Origin: Lasioglossum baleicum | Taxonomy: Eukaryota; Arthropoda; Insecta; Hymenoptera; Halictidae | Direction: 5' to 3' | Assembly (NCBI RefSeq): GCF_051020765.1 | Contig: NC_134933.1 | Location: forward strand, 4,003,461 to 4,067,460 | DNA: 64,000 bases | Shown here: positions 1-11,858 of the stretch, piece by piece | How the letters are laid out: every line of letters starts with the position of its first letter | Position numbering within the stretch: the first letter of the stretch is position 1 | The notes under the pieces: model-generated | Database searches by the model: none | What the model was told of the DNA's origin: nothing | What the model saw: the letters and a program-made list of their open reading frames with translations, nothing else | Translations under genes and position numbers: made by a program

Positions 1-1009
1 GGGAAACCTATATTTAGATCAAGAAGAAAAGCGGGATTCGTAGGATTTTTCACCGCTGTTATATCTATATTCAATATTTTCGATTCACACGTAAAACCAC
101 TTACATCTCAGATGAAATATTTATTAACATACAAAACCAGTCAGGATCATCTTGAACTATTCTTTTGCGCTATTAGAGCTAGAGGTGGCTGGTGCCCAAA
201 TCCTACGGTTAGTCAATTTATTTCTGCCTATAAGCGACTACTAATTCGCCATGATATTTCAATAAACACGGGGAACACAAGGGCCATTGACAATACACGA
301 ATATTCCACGTATCGTCAGGAGAATATAAAAAAACCGTGCAAGGCTTGATCGTTACAATCTGAACGTTTACGATGAGGTCCACACAACGACAGTGGCTGA
401 AAAATACGGACTGAATAGTATAACCGATAATTCAAGCTTTGCAGAAATGAGTGAATTTTTGAATTTCTCATGGGGTCAATCACCATACATTAATGAATTT
501 TCGCTCAAGCTATTGGTTATATTTCGGGTTGGTTAGTTTTATCAATCGAAAAAAAGAGAAAAATTAAATGTATTGAGTGGCTGCTTGCATGCCATGAAAC
601 GGACAATGACAAGATTTTAATACATAAAAAAAATCCTGCTGCATATGTAGCAGCAATTACGCGCGGCTGCTTGGTAATACCGTCGAGCAGTGTTGTGCAA
701 ATTTGCTTGACCACCGAGTCTCTCTTCCGTCGTGCCTGTAATATGAATTCTGGAAAACCACCTGTTGAAGCAAGCTTTCCTGCTATTCTGGCCACTCGGG
801 TTTTTCAACAGGTTGTTGAGAATCATAGGCTTTTTCCTGAGCTGGAGAACCACAATGTTCAAATGTTCAGCGCCGAGGAATTTATCAGCCACACACATAG
901 GCTTATTAAAATTATTATTAGCAGTTATATAGAACTACGTCTGTATTCAGAAACGAAAAAGTATGCGCTTTCGCTTACCGGGACGAACATACGAAACTTT
1001 CTAACGTGA
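1..1009 (+). pseudogene. P-element/THAP9-like transposase, C-terminal remnant
   Basis: The frame starting at base 1 is open to 363 and carries the motif SQDHLELFFCAIRARGGW, a hallmark of P-element/THAP9-type transposases (the stretch after the last catalytic acidic residues). After a stop at about 361-363 the homology resumes in other frames: around 500-670 it reads as IGYISGWLV followed by a lysine-rich, cysteine-containing segment, and 671-1009 gives the family C-terminus (VIPSSSVVQIC and the end LTGTNIRNFLT). At least one frameshift or stop separates the parts, and the 5' part lies outside the window, so this is a broken copy. P elements make 8-bp target duplications, like several miniature elements here, but no direct link is shown. 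Confidence 0.75.
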
Positions 1010-1862
1010 ACAATAATTTGGGCTCACCAATAGATACCTTTACTGTATACCTGATACCTTTTATTCTCTTAAGGCTTTATGTACATAACAACGACCTTGC
1101 GATGTTTTCTTTATGTATATAATACGTTTCTGCATGTTACAACGCTTATATTTTATTATTTTAGTTAAATAGCTTTTACACTGTAAATACAACTGCAAAC
1201 GCATGTATGCATGATGTTTCTGCTTCTGCATGTTATGATATTCTTTTATATTGTTTTATATCTTTTTTCTGTACATTTCTTCTTTTATATTTTTATATAG
1301 AAACATTAAACGCATAAAAATAAAGATTCTTTATTACATAGATTTGTTTCCATCAATCTCCCATAAGAGATGCGAGCATGGCCTGCTGTCAATGATTTTT
1401 TGATAAATGCGATCGATTCTGGATTACGAAGATCATCATTTCTAAGCGTAAGATTTATTTGTATATATTATTGTAAAATTAATAAAATTTTAGTATTCTT
1501 ATGAATTAAATTTCATTTAATGCTTCTCCTACGTCTCCTTTATCCCAAACAATAAAGCAAACGACAAAACTTTGCAAATATTTCAAATTCACTTTTTACG
1601 AACTATATTAATCATTACTTTAGTTTGTTTAATATTACATTTATATATTTATATCTGTATTTTCATGAATTTCATTTGCTCTGGCTCTGATTAACTTTTC
1701 TGAATTTCAACCATCATACAAGCAATTCGTATTATATAGCGATCGCGCCATTTCCTTTAGTACACTCTCTGACATTTGGCAGCGCTGGCATCGAAAGTGC
1801 CTTCTTCAATTGGCTTCAACGGCTGCACGGCTGGCTTATGGGAATCTCGTATCCATAGTATA
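1010..1862. other. AT-rich spacer without recognisable genes
   Basis: AT-rich DNA with no coding frame that I can support. AATAAA-like signals occur around 1318 and could be the 3' end of the preceding transposase unit. Nothing else is recognised. Confidence 0.5.
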
Positions 1863-1864
1863 TA

Positions 1865-3564
1865 CAGGGTGTCTCAAAATTAGGTCCGGGACCGAAAATG
1901 GGAGGTTCCTGAGATCATTTCAAGCGACATTTTCCTTTGAAAAAATGTCGTCCGCGGCTTCGTTAACGAGTTATTAACGAAAAACACGGACCAATCAGAG
2001 CGCGAGCTAGACGCGTGCAGCCCGGCGCGCCGGCAGCCGAGTGTCGGTGGCACGCCGCGATGTCGTAACGAACAAAAGTTTCTCGATGATATGAATCCTC
2101 GCCAATTTCGATAAGCTTTGGATATGTTGTCAATACCATGATTCTGAACAACATTTCCCTTTACAGTTTCTGTCGATCGGCTTTAGTTTACGACATTATT
2201 GTAAAAATTTGTAATTGTAAATCGATCGATGTACTATTTCCTATCCGATTTCGATAATCTTTGGATATGTTGTCAATACCATGATTCTGAACAACATTTC
2301 CATTTACAGTTTCTGTCGATCGGCTTTAGTTTACGATATTATTGTAAAAATTTGTAATTGTAAATCGATCGATGTACTATTTCCTATCCGATTTCGATAA
2401 GCTTTGGATATGTTGTCAAGACCATGATTCTGAACAACATTTCCCTTGACGATTTTTGTCGATCGGCTTTAGTTTACGATATTATTGTAAAAATTTGTAA
2501 TTGTAAATCGATCGATGTACATACTATCTCCTCGCCGATGTCGATGAGCTTCATTTCAAAGGAAAAAGATATTTAAAACATCGAATTTATAACATATTTC
2601 AAAGTCATCGAAATCGGTGAGGACCCACATCATCGGCAACTTTACCCGAACGATAGAAGAAGCACAAACTTATTGAATCAAAAACTCACTTATTCAGCCG
2701 TAAATCCATTTGACTACCACATACAACCACCACACTTTTACATAATTGTTGAACTCGTAGCACACTTTTATAACTCGTATCGATATCGAACGAAATTACT
2801 TACTCCGACGCGGAAAGAGTTCGATGCTCTTCGCGATGCCGCGCGAAACTGTGCTCTCCCAGCGTACAATGTATTCGATGAAGGCGTCGTTTAAAACAAA
2901 TGAAATCGTTCCCAAGGAGATATTGATTTTTCGAGAATCATATGATTCTCGAAAACACCGATTCGAAGATTATGTAAAAGTGTGGTGGTTGTATGTGGTA
3001 GTCAAATGGATTTACGGCTGAATAAGTGAGTTTTTAATTCAATAAGTTTGTGCTTCTTCTATCGTTCGGGTAAAGTTGCCGATGATGCGGGTCCTCGCCG
3101 ATTTCGATGACTTTGAAATATGTTATAAATTCGATGTTTTAAATATCTTTTTCCTTTGAAATGAAGCTCATCGACATCGGCGAGGAAATAGTATGTACAT
3201 CGATCGATTTACAATTACAAATTTTTACAATAATATCGTAAACTAAAGCCGATCGACAGAAATTGTAAAGGGAAATGTTGTTCAGAATCATGGTATTGAC
3301 AACATATCCAAAGCTTATCGAAATTGGTGAGGATTCACATTATCGAGAAACTTTTGTTCGTTACGACATCGCGGCGTGCCACCGACACTCGGCTGCCGGC
3401 GCACCGGGCTGCACGCGTCTAGCTCGCGCTCTGATTGGTCCGTGTTTTTCGTTAATAACTCGTTAACGAAGCCGCGGACGACATTTTTTCAAAGGAAAAT
3501 GTCGCTTGAAATGATCTCAGGAACCTCCCATTTTCGGCTCCGGACCTAATTTTGAGACACCCTG
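1865..3564. mobile_element. 1.7-kb Tc1/mariner-type foldback element, TA target duplication
   Basis: Both ends read CAGGGTGTCTCAAAATTAGG into the element and are flanked by TA (1863-1864, 3565-3566). The arms are long inverted repeats: 1865-2100 pairs with about 3330-3564, and 2540-2760 pairs with about 2940-3190. The left arm carries three tandem copies of a roughly 144-bp unit (starting near 2103, 2247 and 2391), whereas the right arm has one copy. No transposase frame is visible, so it is non-autonomous. A 265-bp relative with the same subterminal sequence lies at 63677-63941. The superfamily call rests on the TA duplication and the CAGGG end. Confidence 0.8.
2101..2540 (+). repeat. Three tandem 144-bp units inside foldback arm
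   Basis: Three consecutive copies share the blocks GATATGTTGTCAATACCATG and AATTGTAAATCGATCGATGT at a spacing of about 144 bp. The opposite arm (3190-3340) has only one inverted copy, so the triplication arose after the palindrome formed. Confidence 0.8.
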
Positions 3565-3713
3565 TATGTATATCAGTGTGGTTCCCCCGGGGGGGGGTAA
3601 GCTGCCGTGTTAAAAATCTGACCAGTATTTTAGCGCCGCCTATGATCCAGGGGCGAACTAATGACAGTATATATAGATAAAAAGCGGTAGACGGTTGGAA
3701 AAAAACTGTTTAC

Positions 3714-3785
3714 CCCAACAGGATTCGAACCTCGGTCTACCGCTTGGCAGTCCAACTCTTTAGCCGATTGGCCCACCGACGATCT
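3714..3785 (-). tRNA. tRNA-like/tRNA-derived sequence (Pol III boxes)
   Basis: On the minus strand a perfect B-box core GGTTCGAATCC (3731-3721) follows an A-box-like TGGGCCAATCGG (3775-3764), at tRNA-like spacing. A cloverleaf does not close: the T-stem pairs for only three positions and no 7-bp acceptor stem is found. It is more likely a tRNA-derived SINE head or a tRNA pseudogene than a working tRNA. No isotype can be assigned. Confidence 0.35.
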
Positions 3786-4620
3786 TATAAGACCATCGAA
3801 AATTTTGGTATATGTATCGCAAAGAATGACTCTCGTATAGCTTCTGGGCGATAGGCATACGCACGCAAAAACTGCAGCGACACCAACGCCGCCTATGAAC
3901 CGGGGGGGCAACATAGTGGTTGAAATATTTCCATTACAGCTTGCACCCCCTGGGTGCCCCCTCTCGCCTAAAACCCTACCTTATGCTCAGTCCTGTAGGT
4001 CCATGCTTATACCCCCTGTTCCGTTCACAACGATCGTATGAAGAACTGCTACTTACAAACTGATGACTTCGTAAATATATCCTAGGTAACCACCATCCTA
4101 ATCCCTTGCCTTCGACGACGAGCTTGTATCGCTGCGCGAACTCCTCCTTGTCGAAAGGCATTCCGTTTTCTGCCGGTGACGACTGCGTCCGCACCGAAGC
4201 AACGGAGGCACGCTGCCCCGTGAAATCCCGACCGCGTCGGAGTCGGCTCGACGGAAGAGATGCGCCATCCTTCCCCGTCACCGAAAGACCTACCCGGGAT
4301 ACCGTAAATGTCCGGTACGCTACCGACATTTCGAATCCCGATATTCCAGACCCGGGTAGAATGATACATCCTGACCAAGATCCTAGTCCAAGTTTATAGG
4401 CATTAGATTGCACCAGGTTCACGCGAAACTAAGCCGCGAATAATGTCGCCGCGATCACCGATACTCCCGACACCGCGATTTACTAGCTCCGCGGAAAAGA
4501 CACAGCGAGGTTTTTATTCACAGACCTGGTGCAAATAATTCACGCGACCGTAGCGAAATAGCGACCATGTGGTGCTTCGCGTTTTGAGGTTATCAAGCGA
4601 CCGCCTCACCGGGAAATGCC
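3786..4620. other. GC-rich segment, no recognised gene
   Basis: Two similar short blocks (GCCGCCTATGA followed by a C/G-rich run) flank the tRNA-like sequence, near 3638 and 3889. From 4080 to 4420 the DNA is CpG-rich, and both strands stay open for 100-150 codons. No domain was recognised, and overlapping open frames on both strands are expected from base composition. Confidence 0.4.
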
Positions 4621-4623
4621 AGT

Positions 4624-6394
4624 CAGTGATGCCAGAAGCCAGAATCGAGGACGCGAGGACGCTTCCCCTCCAGCACAGGACCCCCCACTCTGACGGACCG
4701 TCCTCGCCGTTGCTTCTGCTGCGCACGCGCTACACACGAACGTACTTCTACTCTGCCCGTGTGAGTGCATGCTCGATTGCACGCGCGCTACACACAAGCG
4801 TACCTCTACCATGTCCGTGTGACTACCTCTACCTGTTCACCAATTTTCATGTTGCCGAAGTTTCGGAAGCACGAGTCGGAAAGTCGGCATCTGGAGACGG
4901 CGCGCATTTGAATCCCGGGACGGCGCGGCGCGGCGCAGCGCGGTGCACATTTTGCTATAACTTTTGATCTAAAAAAGATATCGAAGCGAAATTTGGACTA
5001 AATTTTTTTTTAAAAAACCGGGTTTAATGGTTCATCCTAAAATACTTTTTGTATTTCTTAAAAAATTTTTCTCGTTGATTTTTAAAGTTAAGGTGGTCCA
5101 GAAGGCCCCCAACACAAATTGATTTTTAGTCGAACCATGCTCAATAAACACAATTACGAAAAAATTTATAAATATTCCACTTAATAGCACACATGATTGA
5201 GATTTTTTCAGATTTTTCAGATTACGCAGACATGTTTAAAAAAATTGAAAATCTCGAAACATTCGAAGAAAATGCATATTTCGTATTGAACTTTTCGAGA
5301 TACCAGTTTTATAAAAATTCATTAGTCCGATATTATTGAAACAATTGTCCTTAATTTTTCTCAGAATTTTTTATAAATTGTATCGTTGTTAAAAAATCAA
5401 AATCAATTTTTTCGATACTTCTTTGTTGATGTATTATGTAATACTGAATATTTTTATAATCAGAAAAATAATGTACAGACTTGATAATGCAATATAAAAT
5501 ATTTTATTTACGTTATATTTCAATATACATATGTGCATCACTCCTAACAATTTTGGTAATCACATAATTATTGTAACAACATTTTACATATACCAGGTCG
5601 TTAAGTATGAAACTAGACAAATAAAACACAAATTTCAAACACATTTGTCAAGTTTCATACATCTCCGGTTACGAAAATCGATTTTAAATGGTCCCTGCCT
5701 TTCTGTAACATAACAAAAAAAAATTAGTTAAAATCATGATTGCAAAGTATAGAATAAAATATTAATGTATAACTTTATAGTATAGTTTATACTTATCTTT
5801 TCTTTGAAGTCATTCTCTTGAATCTGCTAATGTTGATTTTACGTTGTCCAGAAAGTCCACTCCAGCTGACACACACGCGATTTTGAATGGGCCTCTGCCT
5901 TTCTATAGCATAAAAAACACATAGTTGAAGTTATAATTATACAAAGTACAGAATGAAATATTAATGTAATCATACACTTATCTTTTTTCTTTCAAGTCAT
6001 TCTTGAATCTGCTAATATTGATTTTACGTTACCGCGATTTTAAATGGTCCTCTGTCTTTCTACAACATAAAAAAAACACATAGTTAAAGTTATAAGTACA
6101 AAGTACTTACAGAATGAAATATTAATGTAACGATACACTTCGCTTTTCTTTGAAGTCATTCTTGAATCTGCTATTTCATTACCGCTGACACCCACGCGTT
6201 GCTATATTCAAAGAAAAAGTAGACCTAATTAAAATCGTAATTCTAATTGCAATCTTGTAGGACTCAATATAAATAGTAACGTATACTTATCTTTTTTTAT
6301 CGATGAATATGGTCACTCACTAAAATAAATTCCTAATAAGATAAAAAAATGTTAACAACCCATTCAACCCATTAAAAAGTGTTAAAAACGCGAC
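4624..6394 (+). mobile_element. Solo arm of the CAGTGATGCC foldback family
   Basis: It starts with CAGTGATGCCAGAAGCCAGA and runs through the same sequence as the left arm of the large element at 7480-11542: GC-rich terminal part, the block TTTTGATCTAAAAAAGATAT, then a long AT-rich part ending near TTAAAAACGCGAC. The inverse right arm there (9822-11300) is homologous throughout. No second terminus is found nearby, so this is a half element or a copy broken by deletion. The short open frame at 5531-5713 recurs in the other two copies and is repeat sequence. Confidence 0.75.
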
Positions 6395-7090
6395 TGAACA
6401 TGTTGGTGAAAGTCTCATTTGGGGGTGAACGGAACAAAATTTAAGCTAGTGCTTGGGGTTTTCCAGCCATCTGGAAACCAGAAACGGTGTAGCTTCGAAT
6501 AATTTTCTGTCAGGGCGGCGAAGGCTTCGGTCGCCATGGCCAAGTGGTGCAATAAATACGGCCAGGTAACACGACGCGCCACGGCCAGCCAGGCATATCG
6601 GCATGAAACCACTAACAAGTAAATTGCAGACCTTGTTTATTTTTCGTAATTGTTTCATGTAAATGACGCTAGCTGCTTCGTGTGGCGTTCTTCCGATTAA
6701 AAAAAGACTAAACTCGAGATAGAATTTGGACTGTGGATAGTGGATTTCTTAAATGTCTTCGAATAACGGCACAATCAATTTTCTACCGAAACCGAAATAA
6801 TACCGGAATTTTTTCGGTTTTTCCAATGCTTAGGTTGCTCCAAATGAAAAAGGAACTACATAAAACATTCAGCTAAAGACCTTCCAGATGTACCTCCCAA
6901 CAAAGTGATTTTTAGCCAGCCGAAAGAAGCACAGCCGATGTAGCCAGATGTATTCTTTATAACCGTAGCTACCTGCAACCGAACATACTCCTTGGTTTCA
7001 AATCCTTGCTTTAGTTTATTAAAAGGGAGTAGACTCGTTTTCAGGATTGCAAGGGTGCGGGATTCGTCTCTTCTCATCTCTCGATAATAA
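6395..7090. other. Unassigned spacer
   Basis: No known gene. A minus-strand open frame of 70 codons (6658-6446) has no recognisable motif. The stretch TTTCAGGATTGCAAG near 7038 also precedes the related sequence at 19065, so the boundary of the next element may lie upstream of the TA assigned to it. Confidence 0.4.
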
Positions 7091-7092
7091 TA

Positions 7093-7351
7093 CAAACACG
7101 GGGTTTTTCACTAGTCAAAAACGCTAGATAAAACATCGATCTAGGACACTATCTGCCTCAAAAGTCCTATTTTTTCGTTTAGGAGGCGTAATTGGCATTA
7201 TTCGGCAGCATGTATATGAAAATAGCTTGTATGCTTCCGAATAATTTTTAATTTTTCGCTTCGTAAACGGAAAATAGGACTTTTGAGGGAGATGGGGCCC
7301 TAGAACGATCTTTTATCTAGCGTTTTTTACTAGTGAGAAACCCCGTGTTTG
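7093..7351. mobile_element. 259-bp TA-flanked miniature inverted-repeat element
   Basis: The ends read CAAACACGGGGTTTTTCACT and its inverse complement, with about 40 bp of near-perfect terminal inverted repeat that continues into AAAACGCTAGAT. Both ends are bordered by TA (7091-7092, 7352-7353). A 3'-truncated relative lies at about 19088-19280. Non-autonomous; the TA duplication suggests Tc1/mariner mobilisation. Confidence 0.75.
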
Positions 7352-7360
7352 TATTATTAT

Positions 7361-7479
7361 TGTGGGGTTCGAATAAATTAACATTAGGTCTAAGAGCGTC
7401 TAGTATTTTGTATCCTGACCATTTGGGACACAGATGGTTTGCAGGCGAGCGGCGATGGCCTGCAGAACCGTGTCCCAAG
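7361..7479 (+). repeat. Possible solo-LTR left part, split by the hAT-like element
   Basis: TGTGGGGTTCG starts here. The matching 3' part may be 11551-11830, which contains an AATAAA (about 11791) and ends in CTTACCCTTGCA. Joined length would be near 400 bp, LTR-like. No flanking duplication was found, so this is weak. Confidence 0.25.
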
Positions 7480-7682
7480 CAGTGATGCCAGAATCGGGGA
7501 CGCGAGGACGCTTCCCCTCCAGCACAGGTTCCCCCTCTCTGACGGACCGTCCTCGCCGAAGCTTCTGCTGCGCACGCGCTACACACGAACGTACTTCTAC
7601 TCTGCTCGTGTGAGTGCATGCTCGATTGCACGCGCGCTACACAACAAGCGTACCTCTACCATGTACGTGTGACTACCTGCTC

Positions 7683-8496
7683 CTTAGACCATATATACCC
7701 ATAGACCCGGCATAGGTATAGTATGTGTATAGGAAAACCGAGAGTACAGCTCGGAAAAGATAAAGGACGGTGTGACGTCACAAGATAAGTTTTAAGCAGT
7801 CTTAAGATAATTTCAAAATGGCTGAAACGGCAGACCGACGCCGACGCTACGCCATCATACACTTGCTCCGTGTAAATTTTGTGTAGCAATACATCGATGG
7901 CAAGAAATAGAAATTAAATTGAATGTTATTTCTTCCCTGAATGATTGTAATAGAGCAGAAATCATGTATTGACATTTTCAATTTTTCAACGAATTTGAAT
8001 TTCATCTACTCAATTTTTTTGTAAATGCAGAAAGATCCGTAGTCTAGCAATAACTAATCACAAGCAAGGTAAATGTAAATTGTGTAAAACTAGCAGTACT
8101 ACCTTAAAATGTTGTAAATGTGATCAATTTATATGTAAAAAACCATTTTGTAACCTGCGATTCCTAAAATAGTTAATATATATAATACTATTATTACTTT
8201 ATATCTTAATAAAACATACAGAATAAACGTCTGTATCTCAAATACAGTTTATAATAGATAATTTCATGATACAATGTCAAATTCTTTGAAATTATCCTGT
8301 CCATTCTTCCCGCGTACTGGGTATGTACATGTACATGGCGCACCCGCTGATCCCCCTCACCCCCCATATAAGCCAAGCGTAGGCACTGTCGATGAGCATA
8401 GCTTATACATCTTTCGAGAACGTGACGTCACACCGTCTTTATCTTTTCCGAGGGCCAAATTATCTGCGCCGGGTCTATAGGTATATATGGTCTAAG
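7683..8496 (+). mobile_element. 814-bp nested element with 8-bp target duplication
   Basis: The terminal inverted repeats are CTTAGACCATATATACC at 7683 and its inverse ending at 8496, and similarity continues for about 28 bp. The flanking octamer ACCTGCTC is at 7675-7682 and 8497-8504. The empty site is visible in the opposite arm of the host element (11333-11354), where the octamer occurs once. Inside, 8020-8172 keeps a cysteine-rich domain typical of piggyBac transposase C-termini. That conflicts with the TTAA duplication of piggyBac, so the ends may belong to another superfamily. A second copy, reversed and truncated, is at 27692-28655. Confidence 0.85.
8020..8172 (+). pseudogene. piggyBac-like transposase C-terminal cysteine-rich domain
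   Basis: The frame ending at TAG 8170-8172 contains CKLCKTSSTTLKCCKCDQF followed by ICKKPFC. This spacing of CxxC, CC.C and C..C pairs resembles the C-terminal zinc-binding domain of piggyBac-type transposases. Nothing upstream looks like the catalytic DDD domain. The copy at 27995-27848 (minus) is longer by about 30 nt before the common ending RFLK, so this copy carries an internal deletion. Confidence 0.6.
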
Positions 8497-9637
8497 ACCT
8501 GCTCGACCGAACACGTCGGCGACGCGTTCCTTCGATTTTCACCAATTTTCATGTTGCCGAAGTTTCGGAAGCACGATTCGGAAAGTCGGGATCTGGAGAC
8601 GGCGCGCATTTGAATCCCGGGACGGCGCGGCGCGGCGCGGTGCACATTTTGCTATAACTTTTGATCTAAAAAAGATATCGAAGCGAAATTTGGACTAAAT
8701 TTTTTTTTAAAAACCCGGGTTTAATGGTTCATCCTAAAATATGTTTTGTATTTCTTAAAAAATTTTTCTCGTTGATTTTTAAAGTTAAGGTAGTCCAGAA
8801 GGCCCCCAACACAAATTGATTTTTAGTCGAACCATGCTCAATAAACAATTACGAAAAAATTTATAAATATTCCACTTAATAGCACACATGATTGAGATTT
8901 TTTTCAGATTTTTCAGATTATGCAGACATGTTTGTGAAAATCTCGTAATTGAAAATCTCGAAACATTCGAAGAAAATGCATATTTCGTATTGAACTTTTC
9001 GAGATACCAGTTTTATAAAAATTCATTAGTCCGATATTATTGAAACAATTGTCCTTAATTTTTCTCAGAATTTTTTATAAATTGTATCGTTGTTAAAAAA
9101 TCAAAATCAATTTTTTCGATACTTCTTTGTTGATGTATTATGTAATACTGAATATTTTTATAATCAGAAAAATAATGTACAGACTTGATAATGCAATATA
9201 AAATATTTTATTTACGTTATATTTCAATATACATATGTGCATCACTCCTAACAATTTTGGTAATCACATAATTATTGTAACGACATTTTACATATATCAG
9301 GTCGTTAAGTATAAAACTAGACAAATAAAACACAAATTTCAAACACATTTGTCAAGTTTCATACATCTCCGGTTACGAAAATCGATTTTAAATGGTCCCT
9401 GCCTTTCTGTAACATAACAAAAAAAAAAAATTAGTTAAAGTCATGATTGCAAAGTATAGAATAAAATATTAATGTATAACTTTATAGTATAGTTTATACT
9501 TATCTTTTCTTTGAAGTCATTCTCTTGAATCTGCTAATATTGATTTTACGTTGTCCAGAAAGTCCACTCCAGCTGACACACACGCGATTTTGAATGGGCC
9601 TCTGCCTTTCTATAGCATAAAAACACATAGTTAAAGG

Positions 9638-9801
9638 AATGAGTGAACGGTGTGCTCTCTCTCTCTCTCGCATTTAAGTGTAAATTTAAGTTAAGAATGA
9701 AGAGATAAGGAAGGTGAAGTTTGTAAGCGGAGCGGAGGTCCGCGTTTGTACCCCGAAATGGGAAATAAAATACTATTATTATTATTATTATTATTATTAT
9801 A
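9638..9801 (+). repeat. Retroposon-like tail ending in (ATT)n
   Basis: Sequence absent from the other copies of the host arm ends in GAAATAAAATACTATTATT followed by about ten ATT units (9772-9801). This looks like the 3' end of a 5'-truncated non-LTR retroposon with a microsatellite tail. Confidence 0.4.
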
Positions 9802-11550
9802 GTAAACAGCCTCCAGTTTCTTTGTCGCGTTTTTAATACTTTTTAATGGGTTTTTAACATTTTTTTATCTTATTATGAATTTATTTTAGTGAGTGACCAT
9901 ATTCATCGATAAAAAAAGATAAGTATACGTTACTATTTATATTGAGTCCTACAAGATTGCAATTAGAATTACGATTTTAATTAGGTCTACTTTTTCTTTG
10001 AATATAGCAACGCGTGGGTGTCAGCGGTAATGAAATAGCAGATTCAAGAATGACTTCAAAGAAAAGCGAAGTGTATCGTTACATTAATATTTCATTGTGT
10101 AAGTACTTTGTACTTATAACTTTAACTATGTGTTTTTTTTATGTTGTAGAAAGACAGAGGACCATTTAAAATCGCGGTAACGTAAAATCAATATTAGCAG
10201 ATTCAAGAATGACTTGAAAGAAAAAAGATAAGTATATGATTACATTAATATTTCATTCTGTACTTTGTATAATTATAACTTTAACTATGTGTTTTTTATG
10301 CTATAGAAAGGCAGAGGCCCATTCAAAATCGCGTGTGTGTCAGCTGGAGTGGACTTTCTGGACAACGTAAAATCAATATTAGCAGATTCAAGAGAATGAC
10401 TTCAAAGAAAAGATAAGTATAAACTATACTATAAAGTTATACATTAATATTTTATTCTATACTTTGCAATCATGACTTTAACTAATTTTTTTTTTTTGTT
10501 ATGTTACAGAAAGGCGGGGACCATTTAAAATCGATTTTCGTAACCGGAGATGTATGAAACTTGACAAATGTGTTTGAAATTTGTGTTTTATTTGTCTAGT
10601 TTTATACTTAACGACCTGATATATGTAAAATGTCGTTACAATAATTATGTGATTACCAAAATTGTTAGGAGTGATGCACATATGTATATTGAAATATAAC
10701 GTAAATAAAATATTTTATATTGCATTATCAAGTCTGTACATTATTTTTCTGATTATAAAAATATTCAGTATTACATAATACATCAACAAAGAAGTATCGA
10801 AAAAATTGATTTTGATTTTTTAACAACGATACAATTTATAAAAAATTCTGAGAAAAATTAAGGACAATTGTTTCAATAATATCGGACTAATGAATTTTTA
10901 TAAAACTGGTATCTCGAAAAGTTCAATACGAAATATGCATTTTCTTCGAATGTTTCGAGATTTTCAATTACGAGATTTTCACAAACATGTCTGCATAATC
11001 TGAAAAATCTGAAAAAAATCTCAATCATGTGTCCTATTAAGTGGAATATTTATAAATTTTTTCGTAATTGTTTATTGAGCATGGTTCGACTAAAAATCAA
11101 TTTGTGTTGGGGGCCTTCTGGACTACCTTAACTTTAAAAATCAACGAGAAAAATTTTTTAAGAAATACAAAACATATTTTAGGATGAACCATTAAACCCG
11201 GGTTTTTAAAAAAAAATTTAGTCCAAATTTCGCTTCGATATCTTTTTTAGATCAAAAGTTTTCCGACTCGTGTTTCCGAAACTTCGGCAACATGAAAATT
11301 GGTGAAAATCGAAGGAACGCGTCGCCGACGCGTTCGGTCGAGCAGGTAGTCACACGGACATGGTAGAGGTACGCTTGTTGTGTAGCGCGCGTGCAATCGA
11401 GCATGCACTCACACGGGCAGAGTAGAAGTACGTTCGTGTGTAGCGCGTCCGCAGCAGAAGCTACGGCGAGGACGGTCCGTCAGAGAGGGGGAACCTGTGC
11501 TGGAGGGGAAGCGTCCTCGCGTCTCCGATTCTGGCATCACTGGTCCCAAG

Positions 11551-11858
11551 TCCCAAACAGTCCCAAACCTTCGCGGAAAAAACCGTTACGTTTATTACTC
11601 AGGTATAGATCGTGGGGGAGAAGTAAAAGAACGACTGGCGACGAGAGCCCTTGACGAAGGGAAAATAGGCATAGTGGCTCTGGAAGTCAATGCGAGCAGA
11701 TCGAACTGCACAGCGTAGAACAGCTTAGTACCGAGTGGACTTTTCTTTTCGATATAGTTAGTTTATGTTAGCTTAGTATCGTTAGATCTTAAATAAAGTA
11801 TATTTTCTTTTACGTTATCTTACCCTTGCAATCCTGGAAAAAGGAGATACTGGAACTG
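11551..11858 (+). other. Flank of hAT-like element, LTR-like 3' segment
   Basis: Contains an open stretch of about 70 codons with no recognised domain, then AATAAA near 11791 and CTTACCCTTGCA near 11830. It may be the 3' part of a solo LTR interrupted by the foldback element. No firm support. Confidence 0.25.

Larger units (their letters stand above)
7480..11542. mobile_element. 4.06-kb hAT-like foldback element with 8-bp target duplication
   Basis: The left end CAGTGATGCCAGAATCGGGG at 7480 and the inverse of CAGTGATGCCAGAATCGGAG at 11542 are bordered by the same octamer GTCCCAAG (7472-7479 and 11543-11550). The arms are inverted copies of each other: the left arm is 7480-9637 minus the nested element, the right is about 10287-11542. 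The right arm lacks about 80 bp of GC-rich sequence that the left arm keeps. The loop (about 9638-10286) contains a fragment with an ATT-repeat tail and extra right-arm sequence shared with 4624-6394. No transposase is encoded. CAGTG ends plus an 8-bp duplication fit the hAT superfamily. Confidence 0.85.

Noticed and set aside
3714..3785. Functional tRNA gene
   Set aside because: The T-stem and acceptor stem do not pair, although the Pol III boxes are good; listed only as tRNA-like.
5531..10681. Repeated 60-codon frame MCITPNNFGNHIIIV in three places
   Set aside because: Part of the AT-rich arm of the foldback family; no domain and no sign of coding constraint.
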